Shown here one piece after another: positions 15,835-24,804 of a DNA stretch of 51,162 nt. This DNA is from JABCZZ01 sp964454545 (GTDB lineage Bacteria > Pseudomonadota > Alphaproteobacteria > Rickettsiales > JABCZZ01): assembly GCA_964454545.1 (NCBI GenBank), contig CAYVTI010000013.1, positions 1 through 51,162 on the forward strand, in the 5' to 3' direction. The stretch's first letter is position 1. Each line of letters begins with the position of its first letter. The notes beneath the pieces were generated by a model that saw only the letters and a list, made by a program, of their open reading frames with translations, had not been told where the DNA came from and searched no databases. The position numbers and the translations under genes are program-made.

Positions 15835-16641
15835 ATGGTTGAATTTTCGTTACCGGCTAATTCAAAAATTACCAAGGGCTTTGAATATAAGGCTACAAAT
15901 GCAAAACGGATAAAGAAGATACATATTTACCGCTACGATCCGGAAAATAAGGATACTGACGGCAAGACCAGGAATCCACGTATGGACAGCTACGAGATTG
16001 ATCTGGACGCCTGCGGGCCGATGGTGCTGGACGCCCTGATAAAAATCAAGGACGAGATTGATTCAACGCTCGCTTTCCGCCGTTCATGCCGTGAAGGCAT
16101 CTGCGGCAGCTGCGCGATGAATATAGGGGACGGCAGGGGGCTGAATACGCTTGCCTGCACGAAGCCGATAAGCGACATAGAAGGCGATATCAGCATCTAT
16201 CCGTTGCCGCACATGCCGGTCATCAAGGATCTGGTTCCTGACCTTAGCCTCTTTTATGCACAATATGAAACCATACAGCCGTGGATCCAAACGCAGACTC
16301 CTGCTCCGAGCGGGAGGGAACGCCTGCAATCTCCGGAAGATCGCGCCAAGCTGGATGGCCTCTACGAATGCATATTGTGCGCATGCTGTTCGACGAGTTG
16401 CCCGAGTTACTGGTGGAACAGTGAACGTTATCTGGGACCGGCCATTCTCTTGCAGGCCTACCGTTGGATTGTGGATTCACGTGATGAGGGTACTGGGGAT
16501 CGTCTTGATAATCTTGAAGATCCTTTCCGCCTCTACCGGTGTCATACAATCATGAACTGTGCAAAGACCTGCCCCAAGGGATTAAATCCGGCAAAGGCCA
16601 TCGCTGAAATCAAGAAGTTGATGGTTGAGCGCAGGGTATGA
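15835..16641 (+). CDS. sdhB: Succinate dehydrogenase iron-sulfur subunit
   Basis: 268 residues. SdhB carries electrons from SdhA to quinone in the respiratory chain. Three cluster motifs are present: CREGICGSC (from residue 85, [2Fe-2S]), CILCACCSTSCP (from 179) and CHTIMNCAKTCPKGLNP (from 236), for [4Fe-4S] and [3Fe-4S]. FEYKATNAKRIKKIHIYRYD at the N-terminus is mitochondrial/alphaproteobacterial-like. The neighbours are yceI and an SDR gene, so sdhC, sdhD and sdhA are elsewhere. Its TGA overlaps the next ATG. Confidence 0.96.
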   Translation: MVEFSLPANSKITKGFEYKATNAKRIKKIHIYRYDPENKDTDGKTRNPRMDSYEIDLDACGPMVLDALIKIKDEIDSTLAFRRSCREGICGSCAMNIGDGRGLNTLACTKPISDIEGDISIYPLPHMPVIKDLVPDLSLFYAQYETIQPWIQTQTPAPSGRERLQSPEDRAKLDGLYECILCACCSTSCPSYWWNSERYLGPAILLQAYRWIVDSRDEGTGDRLDNLEDPFRLYRCHTIMNCAKTCPKGLNPAKAIAEIKKLMVERRV

Positions 16642-17411
16642 GCGTCGCCTTGCCACTGAAGGGTAGGGTGATATTCATCACCGGGGCGACATCGGGATTC
16701 GGGCTGGCGTTTGCCGAGAAATTCGCTTCCAAGGGGGCAAAAGTAATCGCTACTGGCAGGCGCACGGAGCGCCTTGAAAAGTTGCAGCAAGGGTTAGGTA
16801 AACAAAACGTACATATAGTAACCCTTGAAGTCCGGGACCAGAAGGCGGTGGAAAAAGCTGTTGCCGGGTTGCCGAAGGCATTTTCTGAGATTGATGTGCT
16901 TATCAACAATGCGGGACTCGCGCTTGGCCTTGGCCTTGTTCCGGATGTATCACTGGCCGACTGGGAACAGATGGTCGATACTAATGTCAAGGGGATGCTT
17001 TACTGCACCCATGCCATTGTTCCGGGGATGGTACAGCGCGGCAGGGGGCATATAGTCAATATGGGGTCGGTAGCGGGAAGCTATCCTTACCCCGGCGGCA
17101 ATGCTTATGGCGCAACCAAGGCCTTCGTAAAGCAGTTTTCTCTTAATTTGAGGGCAGACTTGCTGGGGAAAAACATACGCGTGAGCAATATAGAGCCAGG
17201 CATGGCTGAAACTGAATTCTCGCTCGTCCGCTTTCATGGCGATAAGAGCAAAGCGAAAGCGGTATATGAGGGCGTAAAACCGCTAAGCGCCGATGATATT
17301 GCCGAAGCGGTGCTGTTCTGTATTGCCGCTCCTGCGCATATGAATGTCAATTCCATTGAGATTATGCCGACCAATCAGGCATTCTCTCCGCTCGCTGTGT
17401 ATAGGAAATAA
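16638..17411 (+). CDS. NADP-dependent short-chain dehydrogenase (YdfG-like)
   Basis: 257 residues. Rossmann fold with FITGATSGFGLAFAEKF (TGxxxGxG), an ATGRR NADP-preferring Arg pair, DVLINNAG, and the Ser...YGATK catalytic set (MGSVAG, then YxxxK). The C-terminus reads INSIEIMPTNQAFSPL, like E. coli YdfG (a 3-hydroxy acid/serine dehydrogenase and malonic semialdehyde reductase). The natural substrate is not determined. It overlaps sdhB by 4 bases (ATGA) and may be co-expressed with it. Confidence 0.88.
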   Translation: MSVALPLKGRVIFITGATSGFGLAFAEKFASKGAKVIATGRRTERLEKLQQGLGKQNVHIVTLEVRDQKAVEKAVAGLPKAFSEIDVLINNAGLALGLGLVPDVSLADWEQMVDTNVKGMLYCTHAIVPGMVQRGRGHIVNMGSVAGSYPYPGGNAYGATKAFVKQFSLNLRADLLGKNIRVSNIEPGMAETEFSLVRFHGDKSKAKAVYEGVKPLSADDIAEAVLFCIAAPAHMNVNSIEIMPTNQAFSPLAVYRK

Positions 17412-17412
17412 T

Positions 17413-18872
17413 TTATCTGTTGCCGGATAGAACAGGCTGTTCCTGTTTCGGGCCTTCAGCTGCCTGCTGTCTTGCGGTAATTTCTCGGTATAGTTCAACA
17501 AGTCTTTGTCTTTCTCTGTATTCAATCTGGCCAGCGCCTCCTATGGATGTGCTTCTTCCTTGAAATATTAATTCCCCATTCTCTGCGACCGGGACATCGT
17601 GTCTGGCACGTTCTTCCCTCAGGAAGTCCCTGATTTCGCCAAGCAACTTGTCTTTTTCATTTTCACGCTGCTGCGACATGTACTCGTGCATTAATTCCAG
17701 AACATCCGCTTTGGTGATAGATTGTTGTGCAGGCGAGGCTGTGGCGGAAGCCGGGGTTATTACAACAGGTTTTTCTTCAGCCCTGCTTTCTCCCAGTGAG
17801 ATATTTATGGTATTTGAATAACTCTGCGGTTGAGATGAGGCTGTCGCGGAAGATGTGCTCGGAGTGGCAGCTGGCGTAGATGCCTGCTGTGCGGCAGGCG
17901 CTTTGGTGGCTTCGGTGTTTACGGCGGGCGTGGCTTGCGGCGCCTGTTTTTCTTTAGGCGCGGTTGACTTTGCCGGAGACTGCGATTGAGTGCTGGCATT
18001 AGTGGGCATTGCCTGTTTCCCGGCTTTAGGTGCTGCCGAGGCTGAGGTTGGGGCTAAGACGCGAGCGGGTGTAGCTGTAGATGCGGTGGTAGTCGCTCCC
18101 GTATCCTTTTTCTTTGCNNNNNNNNNNNNNNNNNNNNNNNNNNNNNNNNNNNNNNNNNNNNNNNNNNNNNNNNNNNNNNNNNNNNNNNNNNNNNNNNNNN
18201 NNNNNNNNNNNNNNNNNGAGCGGGTGTAGCTGTAGATGCGGTGGTAGTCGCTCCCGTATCCTTTTTCTTTGCTTCTTTCTTTGGTTGTGTCCCACCTTCA
18301 ACCGATTGCAGGCTTCTTCCGGTTTCCAGTTCCGCTTTCTTTATTTCTCCCTCTTCCGCAATTTTTGCTCTTTTAGTGTCCGCCTTTTCCGCTATTTCAG
18401 CGGCTACAGCAGCTCCTCCGCCTATACCAAATATTTCCAGCAACCGTCCCCAAAGACTTTTTCTCTGCGCCTTTGCTTGCAGTTTTGCCTTATATTTATC
18501 TTCGTCATGGACTCTTTGAAATTCAAGATCCTTGTCCTGCTGCGCTAACTCGCGATCTCTTTCTTTTACCTGCTGGTAATAATCAAGCGTCTTGTCATAG
18601 GCGCTTTTCCTGTCCAGACGTCGTGCTGCTGCCCCTGCGCCTACTCCTAATGCTGCGCCCGCGCCTCCGAAAAGCAATGCGCGTTCAGCGAATTGTGATA
18701 CCGCTGAGACAGCCGGAGGGGTATGAGAAGGAAAAGCAGGAAAATGAGTAATAATAACATTTATAAAATTACTGATACCCGGAATAAGAGGATCAATAGC
18801 AGCTATGGCAGTGCCAGCTACAATTCCTCCTATTACTAATTTTCCTGTTGTGCCTAATTTCTTTTCTGCCAC
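17413..18872 (-). CDS. Uncharacterised membrane-associated protein, split by an artificial gap
   Basis: Two open frames, 18872 down to the gap and 18117 down to 17413, read as one protein when the duplicated 55 bases and the N run are collapsed: removing 155 bases leaves 1305, exactly 435 codons (434 residues). The junction peptide is KKKDTGATTTASTATPA on both sides. N-terminal part: two hydrophobic segments (IGGIVAGTAIAA and LLFGGAGAALGVGAGAA). Then a charged, probably helical segment (YYQQVKERDRELAQQDKD), another Gly/Ala hydrophobic patch, an Ala/Thr/Pro/Gln-rich linker and a C-terminal helix with LMHEYMSQQRENEKDKLL. Function unknown. It is convergent with the SDR gene. Confidence 0.75.
18063..18117. 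repeat. Left copy of the 55-base sequence flanking the gap
   Basis: Identical, base for base, to 18218-18272. Begins GAGCGGGTGTAGCTG and ends TTTTTCTTTGC, directly against the N run. The copies are coding (minus strand) in the split gene. Confidence 0.95.
18118..18217. other. Assembly gap of exactly 100 N
   Basis: A run of 100 N, the conventional size for an unknown gap. Flanked by two identical 55-base copies, consistent with two contig ends that overlap but were not merged. Confidence 0.95.
18218..18272. repeat. Right copy of the 55-base sequence flanking the gap
   Basis: Identical to 18063-18117; starts directly after the N run. 55 bases is a common assembly k-mer size, which supports an unmerged overlap rather than a biological repeat. 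Confidence 0.95.
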
Positions 18873-18954
18873 GACAACATCCTGACATTTTTTGCCACTA
18901 ATTCAGTATAGTAATTACGCTATACCCCCACAAGTTAAAGTTTTATGACAAAAA

Positions 18955-19088
18955 GCTCTTTTACCTTATCCACAAGCCCTTGTTGGGATTTGCCTGTCTT
19001 TACTCTGAGGGCCTTAAATAAAAGGCCCATCTGCAACTCCGATCTTGTGCGGATAGGACATCCCGGTTAAGAAAGGTAAGGTAGTAAG
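18955..19088. ncRNA. Candidate structured RNA in the panC upstream region (6S-like rod)
   Basis: The intergenic stretch 18873-19188 (316 bases, no gene) folds into four nested helices: 18961-18968 with 19077-19084 (TTACCTTA/TAAGGTAG), 18982-18989 with 19060-19067 (GGGAT/ATCCC core), 18993-18999 with 19051-19057 (CCTGTC/GATAGG), and an apical hairpin GGGCCTT (19009-19015) with AAGGCCC (19022-19028). A long rod with internal bulges of about 125 bases is reminiscent of 6S RNA. The strand is not settled; the apical hairpin has no T run, so it is not a plain terminator. The call is by structure only. A short inverted repeat TTATTG/CAATAA near 19131-19144 lies closer to panC. Confidence 0.35.
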
Positions 19089-19188
19089 CATTTTCTTCAG
19101 CGCTATGCCTGCTCATTAAAGTATATTCGTTATTGTGCAATAATGCTAAGTATAAGTATAAACATAATAAATTAATATTTTGTAAATT

Positions 19189-20025
19189 ATGGATACTGTT
19201 AAAAACAAGCTGGATTTAGCAAGAATTATTAATAAGTTAAGATTATGCGGCGAAACCATTGCCCTTGTCCCCACCATGGGATCACTGCACGAGGGGCATA
19301 TATCGCTGGTGAAATTGGCACAGCAGAACGCGGAGGCCGTGGTGGTTAGCATATTCGTCAATCCCATCCAGTTCGGCCCAAATGAGGATTTCTCCAGGTA
19401 TCCGCGCACGGAAGCTGAGGATATACAAAAACTTGAGGGGGCAGGGACGACAATAGCCTACCTTCCGTCGGTAGAGGAAATGTACCCGGAAGGAAGTAAA
19501 ACCATAGTCCATGTAAAAGGGATTTCAGAAGAATTATGCGGCGCATTCCGTCCGGGGCATTTCGAGGGCGTAGCCACCGTCGTCACGAAATTGTTCATGC
19601 AGGTTATGCCGGATGTGGCGATATTTGGCGAGAAAGACTACCAGCAACTGCACATCATACGGCAATTCACGCGCGATCTGGATATTCCCGTGCGCATCAT
19701 AGGCGCTCCCATCATGCGCGAGGATGACGGCCTTGCCATGTCATCGCGCAACCGCTACTTAAGCAATGACGAACGGAAAACCGCCGCCATGTTATATCAG
19801 ATATTGCGGGAAACGGCCCAAGAATTAAGGGCAGGGCGGGGAATTGAAACTTCCCTTTCCCAGGCGAAAGGAGCCCTGCTTTCCGAAGGTTTTGATAAAA
19901 TCGACTATATCGAACTGCGGGACGCTGATAATTTATATAAAATAGGCGATATTAAGAAGCCTGCACGCTTGCTTGCCGCAGCATATCTTGGTAAAACACG
20001 CTTAATAGACAACATCCCAGTATAG
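19189..20025 (+). CDS. panC: Pantothenate synthetase
   Basis: 278 residues, normal length. PanC condenses pantoate and beta-alanine with ATP to make pantothenate, the coenzyme A precursor. Motifs: LVPTMGSLHEGHISLVKLA (HXGH), VSIFVNPIQFGPNEDFSRYP, GEKDYQQLHIIRQF and SSRNRYLS. panB is not adjacent. The next gene, malate synthase, starts 10 bases later and may be in the same transcript. Confidence 0.96.
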   Translation: MDTVKNKLDLARIINKLRLCGETIALVPTMGSLHEGHISLVKLAQQNAEAVVVSIFVNPIQFGPNEDFSRYPRTEAEDIQKLEGAGTTIAYLPSVEEMYPEGSKTIVHVKGISEELCGAFRPGHFEGVATVVTKLFMQVMPDVAIFGEKDYQQLHIIRQFTRDLDIPVRIIGAPIMREDDGLAMSSRNRYLSNDERKTAAMLYQILRETAQELRAGRGIETSLSQAKGALLSEGFDKIDYIELRDADNLYKIGDIKKPARLLAAAYLGKTRLIDNIPV

Positions 20026-20035
20026 GAAGAATCAT

Positions 20036-21652
20036 ATGCCACAGTCACCTGCAAAATCTGCCAGCGCTCAATATCCTGTTCCGCAGGGAATGGTCATTAA
20101 CGGCTCCTATGTTCCCGGCGCCGATAGCGTCTTTACACCTGAAGCTCTGGCCTTTGTCGCCGAAATCGCCCGTAAATTTACCAGGAGGCGCGACGAACTT
20201 CTTGCCGCACGCATTAAGGTGCAGGAAAGACTGAATAAAGGCGAATTGCTTGATTTCCTTCCAGAGACAAAAGATGTGCGTGCTTCTGACTGGAAGATTG
20301 CCGGAATACCGGAAGACTTACTGGACAGGCGCGTGGAAATCACCGGGCCAGTCGAACGCAAGATGGTCATCAATGCGCTTAACTCCGGCGCAAAAGTTTT
20401 CATGGCCGATTTTGAAGACTCACTCTCTCCTGTATGGGAAGCGGTGGTAGAAGGCCAGATCAACATGCGCGACGCCGTCAACCGTACCATCAGTTACACC
20501 AGCCCGGAAGGCAAGCAATATAAGCTGAACGACAAAACCGCCGTGCTCATCATCCGCCCACGCGGCTGGCATCTGAATGAAAAACATATACTGGTGGATG
20601 GAAAGGAAGTGCCGGGCGCATTTGTCGATTTCGGCATCTACTTTTATAACAATGCCAGAACCTTACTGCAGAACGGCACCGGGCCCTATTTCTACCTGCC
20701 CAAGACCGAGCATTACAAGGAAGCGGAGCTCTGGCGTGATGTGTTCAATTTCGCTGAAGATACATTGAAGCTCAAGCGCGGCACCATAAAAGTGACCCTG
20801 CTGATAGAGACCATCCCTGCGACATTCCAGATGGATGAAATCATCCATGCACTGCGTGATTACTGTGTGGCGCTCAACTGCGGGCGCTGGGATTATATTT
20901 TCAGCTTTATCAAGAAATTCCATTCGCGCCCTGACTTTGTTCTCCCGGAACGCGCACAGGTCACCATGACCACCCACTTCCTGCGCTCCTACTCGCAACT
21001 CCTGATCAAAACTACGCATAAGCGCGGAGCAATGGCGATGGGTGGCATGTCGGCATTCATTCCGGTCAAAGGCGATGAACAGGCAAATGAAAAAGCCATC
21101 AGCGCAGTGCGCGCCGACAAGGAGCGTGAAGCGGGTGACGGACATGACGGAACCTGGGTCGCGCATCCAGGTCTGGTACCAGTAGCCATGGAAGTGGTTA
21201 ACCGCATTATGCCGGGCAAGAACCAAATTGACCGCAAGCGTGAGGACGTAAACGTTACCGCAAAAGATCTGCTGGCCATTCCGGAGGGTACGATTACAGA
21301 AGCCGGGCTGCGCAACAACATCAGCGTCGGCCTGCAATATATCGCCGCATGGCTCGGCGGCAACGGCTGCGTGCCTATCAACAACCTGATGGAAGATGCC
21401 GCCACCGCTGAAATCTCCCGCTCGCAGATCTGGCAGTGGATTCACCATCATTCCCAACTGGAGGATGGCCGGGAAATTACCCATGATTTGTTCAGGAAAT
21501 TGCTAGCGGAAGAAATGGATATTGTTAAGAAAAGACAGGGAGCAGGGTTTGATAACAGCTTATTTTCACGTGCCTCTGCTTTGCTGGAAAATCTGGTGAA
21601 ACAAAAAGAGTTTACTGAGTTCTTGACCTTGCCAGGATATAAAAGCCTATGA
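20036..21652 (+). CDS. aceB: Malate synthase A
   Basis: 538 residues, the size of the A isoform. It condenses glyoxylate and acetyl-CoA to malate in the glyoxylate bypass. Visible: AKVFMADFEDSLSPVWEAV, IIRPRGWHLNEKH, TLLIETIPATFQMDEIIHAL and CGRWDYIFSFIKKF, the malate synthase signature, plus MGGMSAFIPVK. AGGAAG precedes the ATG by about 5 bases. Isocitrate lyase is not in the window. Its neighbours panC and folK are unrelated; the placement is not informative. Confidence 0.95.
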   Translation: MPQSPAKSASAQYPVPQGMVINGSYVPGADSVFTPEALAFVAEIARKFTRRRDELLAARIKVQERLNKGELLDFLPETKDVRASDWKIAGIPEDLLDRRVEITGPVERKMVINALNSGAKVFMADFEDSLSPVWEAVVEGQINMRDAVNRTISYTSPEGKQYKLNDKTAVLIIRPRGWHLNEKHILVDGKEVPGAFVDFGIYFYNNARTLLQNGTGPYFYLPKTEHYKEAELWRDVFNFAEDTLKLKRGTIKVTLLIETIPATFQMDEIIHALRDYCVALNCGRWDYIFSFIKKFHSRPDFVLPERAQVTMTTHFLRSYSQLLIKTTHKRGAMAMGGMSAFIPVKGDEQANEKAISAVRADKEREAGDGHDGTWVAHPGLVPVAMEVVNRIMPGKNQIDRKREDVNVTAKDLLAIPEGTITEAGLRNNISVGLQYIAAWLGGNGCVPINNLMEDAATAEISRSQIWQWIHHHSQLEDGREITHDLFRKLLAEEMDIVKKRQGAGFDNSLFSRASALLENLVKQKEFTEFLTLPGYKSL

Positions 21653-21698
21653 TTTCATTTATTTCTGCTAACAACAAGCATCTCTGACAGAATATAAC

Positions 21699-22112
21699 AT
21701 GCCATTACTTTATAGACTTGAAGTAGATCCCATTACTCTTCCTTACTATTTAGCAATAGCATCCATTTTTACTATTATCCCTGTTATTACATTAATGATA
21801 AAACGGATATATTGTTTTATCACACATAAACCATATATATTGCCTCCGTTTTTAGGTAATACATTTATTAAAACAATAATAGCTATATGTTGCATAATTA
21901 GTTGCATGATTATTGCCATCATTGGGACGTATCTTATCTTAGCCCTCTTATTCGGATTTATCCCTTGTCATTTTCATATGTCAGCATGCCCTGAAGGGTT
22001 GGAGGCGCTTAGATGGATCACGAATGCGGTCACCGTTGGTGCTCCGCTGGGAATTATAATGGGTATAGCAGCAATAAAAAAACTTCTGTTAACAGATATA
22101 TACAGTTCATGA
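21699..22112 (+). CDS. Small membrane protein of unknown function
   Basis: 137 residues, AT-rich coding sequence. Three clear hydrophobic segments: about residues 14-32 (PYYLAIASIFTIIPVITLMI), 57-85 (TIIAICCIISCMIIAIIGTY) and 110-128 (VTVGAPLGIIMGIAAI). A loop with FIPCHFHMSACPEG carries two Cys and two His. No family recognised. It stands alone between aceB and folK. The lower GC content than its neighbours may reflect membrane codon use or acquisition. Confidence 0.6.
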   Translation: MPLLYRLEVDPITLPYYLAIASIFTIIPVITLMIKRIYCFITHKPYILPPFLGNTFIKTIIAICCIISCMIIAIIGTYLILALLFGFIPCHFHMSACPEGLEALRWITNAVTVGAPLGIIMGIAAIKKLLLTDIYSS

Positions 22113-22168
22113 CTATATACCTGGGATATCCCTAATTAACAAAATATAGTGAACACATCATTTGCAAT

Positions 22169-22672
22169 ATGCTCTTCCTCGGTCTTGGCTCCAATAAAGG
22201 CGACAGGTTTGCAAACCTGCAAAATGCGGTTTCTGCACTTAGTGTTTTTGTAGAAAATATGAAATCCTCTTCGGTATATGTATCCAAGGCATTACTGCCC
22301 GAAGGAGCGCCGCCGGAATGGGATATAGACTATCTCAACATGGCCGTCTCCTGCGAGACGAAACTGACGCCGCACGAGCTGCTTACCAGAATTAAAGAGC
22401 TTGAGAAAAAACTTGGGCGGCAGGCGCGCGGGTATTGGGGACCGCGCGAGATAGACATCGATATACTTGCATTTAATGACATGGTATTAAATGAGGAACA
22501 TCTTACCATTCCGCATAAATACCTGCTTATGCGGGATTTCGCGCTTATTCCTCTTGCAGATATTGCACCAGACTGGATATATCCGGTCAAAGGGGAATTT
22601 TATAGCATGACAGCAAGAACTCTTGCCGCTAACCTTACATCCAGCTTAAGAAAAACAGACTATATTGTATGA
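22169..22672 (+). CDS. folK: 6-hydroxymethyl-7,8-dihydropterin pyrophosphokinase (HPPK)
   Basis: 167 residues. HPPK transfers pyrophosphate from ATP to the pterin in folate synthesis. LFLGLGSNKGDRFANLQNAV is the N-terminal signature; RGYWGPREIDIDILAFND carries the metal-binding Asp pair and PHKYLLMRDFALIPLADIAP follows. The stop codon overlaps folP (ATGA), and folP overlaps folC, making a folK-folP-folC unit. Confidence 0.95.
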   Translation: MLFLGLGSNKGDRFANLQNAVSALSVFVENMKSSSVYVSKALLPEGAPPEWDIDYLNMAVSCETKLTPHELLTRIKELEKKLGRQARGYWGPREIDIDILAFNDMVLNEEHLTIPHKYLLMRDFALIPLADIAPDWIYPVKGEFYSMTARTLAANLTSSLRKTDYIV

Positions 22673-23448
22673 CAGCCATTGTGGGAATATTAAACCTCAC
22701 ACCGGATTCTTTCTCCGGTGACGGCCTGCATTATTCTCCACAGAAAGTGATTGAACGCATTGACGCTTTTATTGAAGACGGAGCAGGAGGCATAGATATC
22801 GGCGCTGAGTCCACCAGACCCGGTGCGACTATGCTCTCGTCCCATGAAGAGTGGCAGAGGTTCGAACCTGTAATCGAAGCGATGGCACAAAGAATTGAGA
22901 AAGTAAAATTCAGCATCGATACGCGCCACGAAGAAACTGCCCGGAGATTCCTGCGGAGTTTTCCAAAGCAAAAACATTCATCGCTATGTATTAACGACGT
23001 AGGCGGATCGGAGGCTATGGCAAAACTTGCCGCGGAATTCGGCGCAACATTGGTAGTGATGCATTCACTTACTGTTCCTGCGGATCCCAGAATCACCATT
23101 CCCGAATACGTCGATCCGGTGGAAACCATACATACATGGGCTTCTGACATGATAAAAGAATTTGGAAAAGACATCATCATCGATCCAGGCATAGGTTTCG
23201 GCAAAACCGCCCGGCAATCGCTTGCGATCATTAAAAACATCACCCGCATAAAATCGCTTGGGACAAAAGTGATGGTCGGACATTCGCGCAAATCTTTTCT
23301 TTCGCTGTTTACGGACAAGAAAGCGGAGGAGCGGGACCCGGAAACACTCGTTATTTCCAGCTACCTTGCAGGACGGGGAGTGGATTACCTGCGCGTGCAT
23401 GATGTTAAAAGCCATGCGGCCATGCTCAAAATAAGAGCGTCGCTGTGA
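22669..23448 (+). CDS. folP: Dihydropteroate synthase
   Basis: 259 residues. It joins the pterin pyrophosphate with p-aminobenzoate and is the sulfonamide target. Motifs: VGILNLTPDSFSGDG, IDIGAESTRPGAT, IIIDPGIGFGKT and VMVGHSRKSFLSLF, all in order. Starts in an ATGA overlap with folK; its end overlaps the GTG of folC. Confidence 0.96.
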   Translation: MTAIVGILNLTPDSFSGDGLHYSPQKVIERIDAFIEDGAGGIDIGAESTRPGATMLSSHEEWQRFEPVIEAMAQRIEKVKFSIDTRHEETARRFLRSFPKQKHSSLCINDVGGSEAMAKLAAEFGATLVVMHSLTVPADPRITIPEYVDPVETIHTWASDMIKEFGKDIIIDPGIGFGKTARQSLAIIKNITRIKSLGTKVMVGHSRKSFLSLFTDKKAEERDPETLVISSYLAGRGVDYLRVHDVKSHAAMLKIRASL

Positions 23449-24752
23449 AGCGCCCGAATGCGGAAATAGAAAAGCTGCTCAGTACGCTTGCCAATCCACA
23501 ACTGGCGGCGATTGACCTTTCGCTCTATCGCATCAGGAAGCTGCTTTCCGCGCTTGGCAATCCTCAGGACAGGCTTCCACCTGTCATTCACGTTGCCGGA
23601 ACAAACGGCAAAGGTTCTCTGCTTGCGTACCTTACGGCAATATGTGAGTCGGCAGGTTATAAGGTTAATCGCTTTACCTCGCCTCATCTGGTAAAATTCA
23701 ATGAGGAAATTTATCTTTGTGGGAAAGAGATAAGTGATGAACATCTGCTCGATCTGCTGAAAAGAGTTTTACCCTATATACAAAACTATCCGGTAACTTT
23801 TTTTGAAGCGCATGCCACACTGGCATTCATGGCTTTCGCCGAAACGAAATCAGATATTGTCTTACTGGAAACCGGGCTTGGCGGGCGCCTCGATGCAACC
23901 AATACTATAGAAAAACCGGCATTGACTGCGATCACTCCCGTTTCAATCGACCACAGCGAATTTCTTGGAGATACGATTGCTAAGATAGCAGGCGAGAAGG
24001 CCGGAATTATCAAACCCGGCGTGCCGTGTATCGTAGGCAAACAATTACTGGAAGCGGCACAAGTTATAGAGGCAGCAGCTAATACAATGAAAGCTCATCT
24101 CTATCGTTTTGGCATAGAATGGCAGGTAACGGAAATCGGGCAGGGATTCCATTATAAGTCTGTAAAGCGCGATATACGCTTTCCTCTTCCCAGTCTTTCA
24201 GGAAGACATCAGATCATGAATGCCGCAAGCGCCATAGCCTGCGTAGACTGTCTGCACGGCTTTAATATAAAGAACGAACATATATCACGTGGGATTACTC
24301 ATACCATATGGCCTGCACGGCTGCAGCATATAAGGAAAGGCCGCCTTGCGAATCTTCTGCCCGCAAATTCAGAGCTATGGCTTGACGGCGGGCATAATCC
24401 AGATGCAGGAAAAATTTTAGCGGAGTGGATAGGAGCGCAAGAAAAGCCTGTGCATGTGATCAGCGGCATACTCAGGGACAAAGATGCAAGGCAGATACTT
24501 GCCCCTATATTGCCTTTGATCAAATCATTTACCGCCATATCTATAGACAGTAGTCGGCCATCTCATAAACCACAATCGCTTGTGAATATAGCCATGGAAT
24601 TTAATACGATTAGTCGCACCGCAGAAAATGCATCCGAGACGATACACCGCATCGTAAAGGAAGAAGGCGAAAACTTCATCATCCTGATATGCGGCTCACT
24701 GTATCTTGCCGGTAACATTCTATGGCAAAATGATCCGGATATGCTAAAATAG
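23445..24752 (+). CDS. folC: Folylpolyglutamate/dihydrofolate synthase
   Basis: 435 residues. FolC adds glutamate to dihydropteroate and folates. The ATP-binding P-loop is HVAGTNGKGSLLAYL, then RFTSPHLVKFNEEI, LLETGLGGRLDATN and VSIDHSEFLGDTI. Starts with GTG overlapping the folP stop (GTGA). Ends the folate cluster. folB lies separately at about 38 kb. Confidence 0.95.
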   Translation: MKRPNAEIEKLLSTLANPQLAAIDLSLYRIRKLLSALGNPQDRLPPVIHVAGTNGKGSLLAYLTAICESAGYKVNRFTSPHLVKFNEEIYLCGKEISDEHLLDLLKRVLPYIQNYPVTFFEAHATLAFMAFAETKSDIVLLETGLGGRLDATNTIEKPALTAITPVSIDHSEFLGDTIAKIAGEKAGIIKPGVPCIVGKQLLEAAQVIEAAANTMKAHLYRFGIEWQVTEIGQGFHYKSVKRDIRFPLPSLSGRHQIMNAASAIACVDCLHGFNIKNEHISRGITHTIWPARLQHIRKGRLANLLPANSELWLDGGHNPDAGKILAEWIGAQEKPVHVISGILRDKDARQILAPILPLIKSFTAISIDSSRPSHKPQSLVNIAMEFNTISRTAENASETIHRIVKEEGENFIILICGSLYLAGNILWQNDPDMLK

Positions 24753-24804
24753 GAACATGCTCAAGTGTCTTGTGCTATACTGAAACTCCGCGATTATAGT
24801 TGGT

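Noticed and set aside
20663..21484. Minus-strand frame of about 273 codons opposite malate synthase
   Set aside because: Malate synthase motifs on the plus strand are continuous; the opposite frame is a codon-bias shadow.
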